In this document: positions 57,369 to 64,000 of the stretch, piece after piece | How the letters are laid out: every line of letters starts with the position of its first letter | Numbering within the stretch: position 1 is the stretch's first letter | Source: Chelatococcus sp. YT9 | GTDB taxonomy: Bacteria; Pseudomonadota; Alphaproteobacteria; Rhizobiales; Beijerinckiaceae | Reading direction: 5' to 3' | DNA length: 64,000 bases | NCBI RefSeq assembly: GCF_018398315.1 | Contig: NZ_JAHBRW010000001.1 | Coordinates: 430,001 to 494,000, forward strand | Translations under genes and position numbers: made by a program | Notes under the pieces: generated by a model | What the model was told of the DNA's origin: nothing | Databases searched by the model: none | Seen by the model: only the letters and a program-made list of their open reading frames with translations

Positions 57369-57393
57369 GACGGGGCAGAAGTTGGACAGGACG

Positions 57394-58815
57394 ATGGGTA
57401 AGGTCACAGGTTTCCTTGAATACGACCGGCAGGAGCCGAAGTATCAGCTCGCCGGGGATCGCATTCGCCACTTCAAAGAATTCACGCTGCCGCTCGACGA
57501 CAAGGATGTCACACGGCAAGCAGCACGCTGCATGGACTGCGGCATCCCCTTCTGCCATGGGCCGACGGGCTGCCCGGTGCACAACCAGATCCCAGACTGG
57601 AATGATCTGGTCTTCGCCGGCGACTGGGAAGAGGCCGCGCGCAACCTGCATTCGACCAACAATTTCCCGGAGTTCACGGGGAGGATCTGCCCCGCACCTT
57701 GCGAGGAAGCCTGCACGCTGAACCTGGAAAACGTGCCGGTCACCATCAAGACGATCGAGCAGACCATCGCCGACAAGGCTTGGGAAAACGGCTGGATCAA
57801 GCCGGAGGTCGCGGGCATTACCACAGGGCGCCGGATCGCCGTCATCGGCTCGGGCCCGGCCGGTCTTGCCGCGGCCCAACAGCTCGCCCGCGTCGGCCAT
57901 GCCGTCCACGTTTTCGAGCGTGAGCCGAAGGCGGGCGGTCTGCTGCGATACGGCATCCCCGACTTCAAGATGGAGAAGCACCACATCGATCGCCGTGTAG
58001 TGCAGATGGAGGCCGAGGGCGTCGTCTTCCACTATGGCGTCAATGTCGGCGTCGATAAGGATTTCGCCGAGCTCGAACGGGAGTTCGACGCCGTGTTGAT
58101 GTCGGGGGGCGCGGAAGCGCCGCGTGACCCGAAGCTGCCAGGCCAGGAACTTGAGGGCGTGCACTATGCCATGCCCTATCTCGTGCAGCAGAACCGCCGC
58201 AATGGGCAGGAAACCGTCCATGACGAGCCAATCCTGGCCGCCGGAAAGCATGTGGTGGTGATCGGCGGCGGCGATACCGCTTCCGACTGTGTGGGCACGG
58301 CCTTCCGTCAGGGCGCCCTGTCCGTCACTCAGCTCGATATCCGCCCGAAGCCACCGCTGATCGAGGACAAGCTCGCCATTTGGCCCTACTGGCCTACCAA
58401 GCTTCGCACGTCGTCGAGCCAGGCAGAGGGCGCCGAGCGAGAATTTCAGGCCGCAACGCTCGGCCTTGTCGGCAAGAAGGGTAAGCTCACGGGGGTCACC
58501 TGCGTGCGCGTCGACGAACGCCGCCAGCCCATTGCAGGGGCGGAGTTCGTCCTGAAGGCCGATCTCGTCTTCATAGCCATCGGCTTTGCCGGCCCTCTCA
58601 CCGCCGGTCTCGTGGAGCAATCCGGCGTGTCGGTGGACAGGCGCGGCAATGTGCAGGCCGATGCCGAGGCATACCGCACGTCACGGGACAAGGTCTTCGC
58701 GGCCGGCGACATGCGCCGCGGCCAGTCCCTCGTCGTCTGGGCCATTCGCGAGGGGCGCCAGGCTGCCCGGGCGATCGACGAGTTCCTGATGGGAACGAGC
58801 ATCCTGCCGCGCTGA
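57394..58815 (+). CDS. gltD: Glutamate synthase (NADPH) small subunit
   Basis: Electron-input subunit of glutamate synthase, 473 residues. The N-terminal 4Fe-4S domain shows [19 protein letters not shown] and [15 protein letters not shown]-binding [13 protein letters not shown] lies near residue 150 and NADPH-binding [15 protein letters not shown] near 290. ATG 57394 ([12 protein letters not shown]) is the family start; the frame open to 57328 consists of repeat-element sequence. Followed by a strong bidirectional hairpin. Confidence 0.97.
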   Translation: MGKVTGFLEYDRQEPKYQLAGDRIRHFKEFTLPLDDKDVTRQAARCMDCGIPFCHGPTGCPVHNQIPDWNDLVFAGDWEEAARNLHSTNNFPEFTGRICPAPCEEACTLNLENVPVTIKTIEQTIADKAWENGWIKPEVAGITTGRRIAVIGSGPAGLAAAQQLARVGHAVHVFEREPKAGGLLRYGIPDFKMEKHHIDRRVVQMEAEGVVFHYGVNVGVDKDFAELEREFDAVLMSGGAEAPRDPKLPGQELEGVHYAMPYLVQQNRRNGQETVHDEPILAAGKHVVVIGGGDTASDCVGTAFRQGALSVTQLDIRPKPPLIEDKLAIWPYWPTKLRTSSSQAEGAEREFQAATLGLVGKKGKLTGVTCVRVDERRQPIAGAEFVLKADLVFIAIGFAGPLTAGLVEQSGVSVDRRGNVQADAEAYRTSRDKVFAAGDMRRGQSLVVWAIREGRQAARAIDEFLMGTSILPR

Positions 58816-58831
58816 GCGGCATAAAGCCAAT

Positions 58832-58869
58832 CCACCCGGGATAAAATCGTCAACTTTTATCCCGGGTGG
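58832..58869. terminator. Bidirectional terminator between gltD and the SGNH-like gene
   Basis: CCACCCGGGATAAAA and TTTTATCCCGGGTGG form a perfect 15-bp stem with loop TCGTCAAC. The A/T part at the inside of the stem and the convergent genes on both sides suit termination in both directions, although no long T-tract follows. Confidence 0.75.
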
Positions 58870-58905
58870 CCCTCTCCGGCTCGCGGGTTATTGGGCCACC
58901 ACGGC

Positions 58906-60177
58906 TCACTGGCCGTCGGGCTCGGGCCAATGAAAGTCGTCGGAGCGCCCGACACGGGGCTCCGGCACACGACCCATCCCATAGACCCGTTCGATCAGCT
59001 GTCCGGAATAGCCAGACAGAGCTGGGCGCGCCCGCGCGAGTTGGCCGCCTGCGGCCATTTCGCGCCGGGTCAGGGGCAGGATGGGGCCGGCAATGGGACG
59101 CGGTGGCTGCAGGACAAGGCCCCCCGGCTGCTCAGGCAATGCCGGGAACGCGGAAGCCAGCGCATCGTCGCTTTTCACAGACGGCTGATCGGGCGCCGCA
59201 TCCGTCGGACTGCTGCCGTTCGGGGGCAAGGCCAGAACGGTCGCGCTGTTACGCTCAGTGAGCAGCCGCCTGATCTCGAGCTCCACGAAATGCGCCGCCT
59301 TGCGTGCGCCGGCATCGGTGAAGTTGATGCCATTCGCGTTCCGCAGCCGTACCTGCTGCCCGTTGATGTCAGGGCCGGAGGCCGTGAAACGGTTCTCGTC
59401 GTTGGAGAAGCCCTCCCACAGATCCACGTAGTGACTGTCAGCCTTGACCGCGCGCTCGCGGATCAGCGCGTTGAGGCTCAGCATGTCGGCCGCATAGCGT
59501 GCCGCCTGCATTGGCGGCATGCCAACCCAGATCAACGGAACCTGCTTTGCCGCGAAGGCCGCTTCGACGGCATCGATGCGCGCGCCGTAAAGCTCCCGCC
59601 AGCGATCCGTCCCGAACTCCACCGTGGTGTCGCCGTCGCGCAGGACCTGCCTGTCGTTCGCGCCGATCATGATCACCCCGATCGTCAGGGGCGTTCCGTC
59701 CGCGAGACGCTCGCGTGCTGCCTTCGGCCAATCGAAGTGGTCATCGCGCACCAAGCCGGAGTTGGCGCGGACGTTGCGCGACACCTCGATCGTCGGCATC
59801 TCCGCGAAAGCATCCCTCAGACCGTCCGCCAGCGATTCTGCGAAGAAGTCTCCCATCACGAGGATGAAGGTGTCGGCCGCGGGTTTGGCCTCCTGCGGCT
59901 GGTCACGCACGACAACTGGCGCGGGCGCGGGAGCACGGCGCGGCCGGGCTGAGCGGGCCGGCGCGCGTTGTGGCTGCCGACGCGGTGCGACTTGTGAGGG
60001 TTGTTGAGGGCGTTGTTGCTTGAAAATGCCGTCGAGGAAGCGCGTCAGCGGATCGGCCTGCGCCAGGGCCGGCGCCGAGAGGGACACCAGAGCATATGCC
60101 AGGAGCGGGGCCCCGAAGGCAGCGACGAGGAGGAGAGAGGCACCCAGGATCACTCGACGTCGCAGCTTGAGATGCAT
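58906..60177 (-). CDS. SGNH-like (DUF459) exported protein with altered GDSL serine
   Basis: A 423-residue periplasmic protein. Signal anchor at residues 9-38 (ILGASLLLVAAFGAPLLAYAL), then a Pro/Arg/Gln-rich linker, then an SGNH-type domain (about 95-300): block I VMGDFFAESLADGL, block III IGANDRQ and block V TDAGARKAAHFVE with the Asp-x-x-His-like pair. The serine of the usual GDS motif is replaced by Phe (GDF), so classical esterase chemistry is doubtful. The C-terminal 120 residues are disordered-like. ATG 60177 gives the signal directly. DUF459 proteins are common in rhizobia; some relatives act on polysaccharide or peptidoglycan acetyl groups. Confidence 0.85.
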   Translation of the reverse strand: MHLKLRRRVILGASLLLVAAFGAPLLAYALVSLSAPALAQADPLTRFLDGIFKQQRPQQPSQVAPRRQPQRAPARSARPRRAPAPAPVVVRDQPQEAKPAADTFILVMGDFFAESLADGLRDAFAEMPTIEVSRNVRANSGLVRDDHFDWPKAARERLADGTPLTIGVIMIGANDRQVLRDGDTTVEFGTDRWRELYGARIDAVEAAFAAKQVPLIWVGMPPMQAARYAADMLSLNALIRERAVKADSHYVDLWEGFSNDENRFTASGPDINGQQVRLRNANGINFTDAGARKAAHFVELEIRRLLTERNSATVLALPPNGSSPTDAAPDQPSVKSDDALASAFPALPEQPGGLVLQPPRPIAGPILPLTRREMAAGGQLARARPALSGYSGQLIERVYGMGRVPEPRVGRSDDFHWPEPDGQ

Positions 60178-60378
60178 CGCGCAGCTCTTCCCGTAGCGAA
60201 GGTACTCTCAGGATCCTTCTGGTTGATCTGTAGCGAGCGACCATAGCGGTTGGTGATGAAGATATCACCGCACATACCGCAACGGCTCGCCCAGGCCGGA
60301 ATACATACCTGACCGACGCAGCTTACGCCCGATAGACGCGCCCGCACGATCACATTTCGCGAAGGCCCCAGCAGTGCG

Positions 60379-61728
60379 TCAAGTCGCGCGGCCGTTGCCG
60401 CTCCGACGCAGGCGCTCGAGGAGCGTGACGCTGGGATAGCCATCCGCAGGCAAGCCCATCCGTTCTTGATAGGAGGCGATGGCGGCACGCGTCTGCGAAC
60501 CGAGCTTCCCGTCCGGCTCGCCGACGTCATAGCCATGGGCCGCCAAGTGCTTCTGCAACTCGACGCTCTGCATCCGATCGAGCGGAAGATCGTCGGTCGG
60601 CCAGGGTGCCTGGATCGGCGCACCGCCATAGAGGCGATCGCCGAGATGCGCGACGCCGAGCGCATAGGAGTCGGAATTATTGTAGCGTTTGATGACGTTG
60701 AAGTTCTTCGTGACCAGGAAGGCGGGGCCCCGTGCGCCGGCGGGCATGAGAATGCGCGCCTCGCCCTGGGCCGGCATCGCCCGGCCGTCCACGCGCCGTA
60801 CGCCCGCCTGTGACCACGCGGCAAAGCTCTGGTTGCCGGCGCCATAGGTGAGCCCCTTTGGAACCTTGACCTCGAAGCCCCAGGGCAAGCCGGTTTCCCA
60901 GCCATGCTTCTTGAGATAATTGGCTGTGGATGCAAGCGCGTCCGGTGTGGACGTCCAGATGTCGCGGCGACCGTCCCCCGTGAAGTCCACGGCATAGGAC
61001 ATGAAGCTCGACGGCATGAACTGTGTCTGGCCCATGGCCCCGGCCCAGGAGCCGACCATTCCGTCGCGATCGATATGACCCTGTTCAAGGATGACCAGCG
61101 CCGTCACAAGCTCGCCGCGGAAGAAGTCTCCGCGATAATTGGCGTGAGCCAAGGTCGCCAGCGAACGGATCACGTCGTTGGACCCCATATAGGAGCCGAA
61201 GTTGGTCTCCATGCCCCATACGCCGGCGACCACCCGCCGATCGACGCCATAGGTGGCTTCGACCTTAGCGAGCGTCGCCGCCGAATCCGTCACCGCGCGC
61301 CCGCCCCGCTCAAGCCGTTGCTCGGACACCGCGGAGGCGAGATACTCCCACACCGGCTTCACGAATTCGGATTGCTTCTTCGTAAGCGCGATCACCTTGG
61401 GATCAGGCGTCAAGCCGGAAAAGGCACGATCAAAGGTGCGCCGCGAAACGCCGCGTGCCTTCGCGCTTTCCCAGACTTCATTGGAGAAGGAACCGAAGGA
61501 CGCGGATGGCACCGCGGTCGCCTCCTGTGTGGGCACGGTTGGCCGCGAAAGGCGGGTCGTGGTGGTTGGCGCGCTGGCGGCCGGGCTTATGGATGACGTC
61601 GTCAAATAGCTGTCAGAGGAGCAGGATACCTGGGCGAGGCCAACGAGAACAACAGCCGTGACATGCAGGCTCGGCCAAGCAACGAGGTGCCCCGCCAAAC
61701 GTCGGCCCCGACCCGCACGAAACGCCAT
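60379..61728 (-). CDS. Lytic murein transglycosylase, MltB type with peptidoglycan-binding tail
   Basis: Cleaves the glycan strand of peptidoglycan to form 1,6-anhydro ends. 449 residues. N-terminal export signal (HVTAVVLVGLAQVSCSS; the Cys could be lipidated but the lipobox is poor). The SLT_2 domain spans about 75-370: VWGMETNFGSYMG holds the catalytic Glu, followed by SWAGAMGQTQFMPSSF and IKRYNNSDSYALGVAHL. The C-terminal PG_binding_1 module is at about 385-445 (ELQKHLAAHGYDVGEPDG). ATG 61728 with GGAG 7 bases upstream is used; a GTG at 61773 is also in frame. Confidence 0.93.
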   Translation of the reverse strand: MAFRAGRGRRLAGHLVAWPSLHVTAVVLVGLAQVSCSSDSYLTTSSISPAASAPTTTTRLSRPTVPTQEATAVPSASFGSFSNEVWESAKARGVSRRTFDRAFSGLTPDPKVIALTKKQSEFVKPVWEYLASAVSEQRLERGGRAVTDSAATLAKVEATYGVDRRVVAGVWGMETNFGSYMGSNDVIRSLATLAHANYRGDFFRGELVTALVILEQGHIDRDGMVGSWAGAMGQTQFMPSSFMSYAVDFTGDGRRDIWTSTPDALASTANYLKKHGWETGLPWGFEVKVPKGLTYGAGNQSFAAWSQAGVRRVDGRAMPAQGEARILMPAGARGPAFLVTKNFNVIKRYNNSDSYALGVAHLGDRLYGGAPIQAPWPTDDLPLDRMQSVELQKHLAAHGYDVGEPDGKLGSQTRAAIASYQERMGLPADGYPSVTLLERLRRSGNGRAT

Positions 61729-61846
61729 CACAATGCTCCAACTGGACAGTGAACCAACTCTCGTTCCACTCACCTCCAGTGGTCGCCTGAGATCCTTTCG
61801 ATTCCGTTGACATCAGACGATTTGTCGGCGACAGGCCGGCCTGCGG

Positions 61847-63463
61847 TCAGCGCTGGAGCCGCAATCCCACGAGAAAAATATTCGCGGTGTAGTCAGAGCC
61901 GGGCGATGTGCTGTCCAGCCGTTCGTGGGTAAAGCTCGCCCGAAAGGCCAGCGTCCGGGTCAGCTTCCAGTCGAGCCGCACGGAGCCGGTCATGCCATGC
62001 TCCCGCAGATAGACATCCTGATAGTTGTTATTGGAGAAGGCCAGCGCGCCGGTCACCGTCAGGTTGCGTCGCAACGCGTGTTCCACCTCCGCCCCCGCCT
62101 GGCTGACGATCACGCCGCTCGATCCGACGACAGATGTCTCCCCGATGCTGCTGCTCGCGCGCAGGCGCAGCTTGGTCAGCGGAGTAGCCGTCCAGACAAG
62201 CGATGCCTCCCCGATGGGACCGTTGAGGTCCGCCAGCCGCGGGTCATCATAGACGCGATGCTCGAGCCCGGCGGCGACCTCACCGGTGACCGAACCCGAA
62301 AGGTTGATGGCCGTGCCGACGCGCAGGCCTACGCCATTCGAATTGCGGGCATAGCCAGAGCTGTCGAAGTGCTCGTCATACCGGCGCTTGTCGAGCCGTC
62401 CCTCGACAAAGGGAGTGAGGAACGGGCTGAGCTCATATCCTGTCCGCAAGCGAACGGCATATTGCGTGTAATTGCGATCTTCCTGGCTTATCGAGGTTCC
62501 ATCGGCGAGTTTCGCGTTCCCATAGGTGCTGCGATCCACGTCCCCGTAGAGTCCGACAGTCAGGCGGTTGAAGGTGTGGACGAGCCCGAGTGTGCCGCCG
62601 AAGCTCGTCGTGATCGGCTGATTGACGACGCCATTCGGCAGGTTGGGGTTGCCTGGCTGCTGCGTGGTGACCGCATAGCGCCCTTCACTTTCAATCTGTG
62701 TCCCACGCAACACGTCAATCCGCAGGTTCACCCGGCCCGTCCCGGATGGCCTGTTGACATCGGTCATCCCGGGGAAAGCATCATAGGATCCCCGCAGCGT
62801 GCCAGTGAGCGAATGGCGTAGCCAATCGGACTCGAGCTTGAGCTCTGCCATGGTGCGCACCATGGTCGAGCCCTTGACCCCCGTGGCAATCCTGCGCGGA
62901 TTGCTGTCATAGCCGACGTCGGCTTCGATCGCAGGCAGCAGCTTGAGCCCGCCGAGCATCAGCCCGAGTTGCTCATAGGGGTCTATCGGCTGCTGGCGTC
63001 GGCGGCGTAGTGTCGGGTTGGAGCTTGCGGCCGATGCGCCGAGATCCGCATAGACACTCTCATGGACCCTTGGATTGGCGAGTGTCGTTGGCCGACGCGT
63101 ATTGGTGAAGCTGGACGCCTGAAGCGGACCGGAGCCCAAATCGCGGTTGTTCATCAACATCGGCGACGGGTCGAGAAACGGCGCGATCTGATCCGACGAT
63201 GGTGGGGGGAGCACAAACGGGCCCGAACTCCCACGCATGAGCTGGAAAGGCGCGTCGTTCTCACCGATACCCTGCGCCCGTACCGTTCCTGGAAAACCGG
63301 CGAGAGCAATGGCCGTCGCGATCAGAGGCTGTGCGATCGTGGTCACTCGAAGAAATCGGAGCCAATCACACACCAAGATCAAGCGCTCGTCGCTGCATGA
63401 GACGGGACATGCGCGCGAGCCGACATAAGACGAAGACAACAAATGCCCGCGCCGCCTTCGCAT
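61847..63463 (-). CDS. Outer-membrane beta-barrel protein
   Basis: A protein of up to 538 residues. A hydrophobic signal (IAQPLIATAIALAGFPG) ends at VRAQG near residue 64. From about 175 on, the sequence is a long series of alternating hydrophobic/polar strands with terminal aromatic residues (for example VGLYGDVDRSTYGNAK and VRLRTGYELSPFLTPFVEGRL in part), as in outer-membrane beta-barrels of the BBP2 type found near exopolysaccharide genes. The last residues are GLRLQR, so the usual C-terminal Phe is absent. The first 30 residues are Arg/Cys-rich, and the true start may be a GTG nearer the signal (63373 or 63346). Confidence 0.8.
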   Translation of the reverse strand: MRRRRGHLLSSSYVGSRACPVSCSDERLILVCDWLRFLRVTTIAQPLIATAIALAGFPGTVRAQGIGENDAPFQLMRGSSGPFVLPPPSSDQIAPFLDPSPMLMNNRDLGSGPLQASSFTNTRRPTTLANPRVHESVYADLGASAASSNPTLRRRRQQPIDPYEQLGLMLGGLKLLPAIEADVGYDSNPRRIATGVKGSTMVRTMAELKLESDWLRHSLTGTLRGSYDAFPGMTDVNRPSGTGRVNLRIDVLRGTQIESEGRYAVTTQQPGNPNLPNGVVNQPITTSFGGTLGLVHTFNRLTVGLYGDVDRSTYGNAKLADGTSISQEDRNYTQYAVRLRTGYELSPFLTPFVEGRLDKRRYDEHFDSSGYARNSNGVGLRVGTAINLSGSVTGEVAAGLEHRVYDDPRLADLNGPIGEASLVWTATPLTKLRLRASSSIGETSVVGSSGVIVSQAGAEVEHALRRNLTVTGALAFSNNNYQDVYLREHGMTGSVRLDWKLTRTLAFRASFTHERLDSTSPGSDYTANIFLVGLRLQR

Positions 63464-63890
63464 GGTTAATGGAAGGCTAGGTCGTTAGGGTTAACATTTG
63501 GTAAGTAGGCCCTGGCGGCGAACGCGCGCCTTACGCCCGGTTTCTCTCAGAATATGCTGGCGATGACTGGCAGCCGGCAGACAGTCTGGGCGACCGGCTT
63601 GACATCTCCTCGGCGCAACTGCGGAAAAGCCGTTAGGCCGGTCGGCGTCCAGAACTTACCGCAGTGGGAAAGGAGGGGATCATCCCTGAAGCCTTAACGA
63701 GGCTGCGCGGGATTCTGGATCATGCCCCTCCAGGGAGAAGCCGCCGATCCTGAATAACGGCTGCCGGCGACCCGTGACCACCTCGCTCCCGTGGGCCCAA
63801 GCCTTCAAGGCTGCGGCTAGTCCCGGGCCAAGCCGTAGACTTGGACCCGGCACGCGGAGGTTGCCAACGGTCGGCCTAGATTTGTCCGTT
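63464..63890. other. Intergenic stretch without a recognisable gene
   Basis: About 427 bases upstream of the outer-membrane barrel gene. Frames such as the minus-strand one at 63680-63988 are Arg/Leu/Pro-rich, lack a ribosome site and overlap the partial gene at the edge. No terminator or clear promoter was identified. Confidence 0.4.
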
Positions 63891-64000
63891 CTACGTCGGC
63901 GCGTCGCCGCTCCTGCGCCGCGCAGGACCAGTGGCGTCTTCAGCGAACACGCTCTTGGTGATTTCCGAGAGCCCCGCAAAGGTACCAACGAGCGAGGCGG
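63891..64000 (-). CDS. C-terminal end of an unidentified protein running off the right edge
   Basis: On the minus strand a frame is open from the window edge to a TAG at 63891-63893, giving 35 residues, ASLVGTFAGLSEITKSVFAE then DATGPARRRSGDAPT. The balanced composition, with a hydrophobic stretch followed by a charged tail, looks like the end of a real protein, but the fragment is too short to identify. Confidence 0.4.
   Translation of the reverse strand, partial: ASLVGTFAGLSEITKSVFAEDATGPARRRSGDAPT

Noticed and set aside
57355..58620. 421-codon minus-strand frame
   Set aside because: Antisense to gltD and running through the repeat elements.
63680..63988. 102-codon minus-strand frame near the right edge
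   Set aside because: Arg/Leu-rich, no ribosome site, and conflicts with a better C-terminal frame entering from the edge.

Overview
The window reads as a contiguous piece of a high-GC alphaproteobacterial chromosome, most likely order Hyphomicrobiales (Rhizobiales). A Chelatococcus/Beijerinckiaceae-type organism is my guess from protein similarity recalled by eye and was not tested. Supporting markers are an ATP synthase zeta-type inhibitor (DUF1476), GapR (DUF2312), CpdR, a TIGR02302/DUF4175 protein, the small-PurL plus PurS plus PurQ purine system, a ROSE RNA thermometer before an Hsp20 gene, a suhB-type small RNA and a GGAAC-N16-CGTT (EcfG-type) promoter. I see no prophage, insertion sequence, CRISPR array or rRNA. 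There is one tRNA (Val-GAC).

Layout. 1-5.7 kb: end of an M23 endopeptidase, an AEC transporter, GluQRS, an AlkA-like glycosylase, an esterase and the zeta inhibitor. 6-12.4 kb: purC, a lipoprotein, purS-purQ-DUF72-purL, then bolA and the CGFS glutaredoxin grxD. 12.5-24.6 kb: REP-like repeats, a TlpA-like thioredoxin, lptM-lysA, the large TIGR02302 envelope protein, a twin-TM peptide, a PagL-like deacylase, a PduO-type cobalamin adenosyltransferase, a rhomboid protease, etfBA with 3-hydroxybutyryl-CoA dehydrogenase, and an HNH protein. 24.8 kb: a candidate general-stress sRNA with C-rich loops. 25-33 kb: an MFS drug transporter, the four-gene Anbu / transglutaminase / alpha-E / ATP-grasp operon, and pepF. 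33-42 kb: a sigma-54 response regulator, an L,D-transpeptidase, an FMN-binding glutamate-synthase-like protein, a DUF882 protein, gapR and an N-formylglutamate amidohydrolase. 42-50 kb: DUF1036-pyk, a TPR protein, rpmJ, tRNA-Val, cpdR, a second amidohydrolase, the suhB RNA, hisN, an alpha/beta hydrolase and ROSE-hsp20. 50-64 kb: an exported proline-rich protein, threonine aldolase, gltB-gltD, an SGNH-like protein, a lytic transglycosylase, an outer-membrane barrel and the edge of one more gene.

Most content is housekeeping: purine, lysine, glutamate and histidine synthesis, fatty-acid electron transfer and peptidoglycan remodelling. The most interesting items are (i) the RNA at about 24.84-24.94 kb, with a near-perfect EcfG promoter, three hairpins each exposing a C-rich loop, and a terminator, next to an HNH gene; (ii) the Anbu proteasome-like operon, whose substrate and product are unknown; (iii) the well-formed ROSE thermometer; (iv) an SGNH-type protein whose GDSL serine position holds Phe. 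Start codons were moved inward from the longest open frame wherever a Shine-Dalgarno sequence, a signal peptide, a terminator or the usual family N-terminus argued for it; each such choice is stated.
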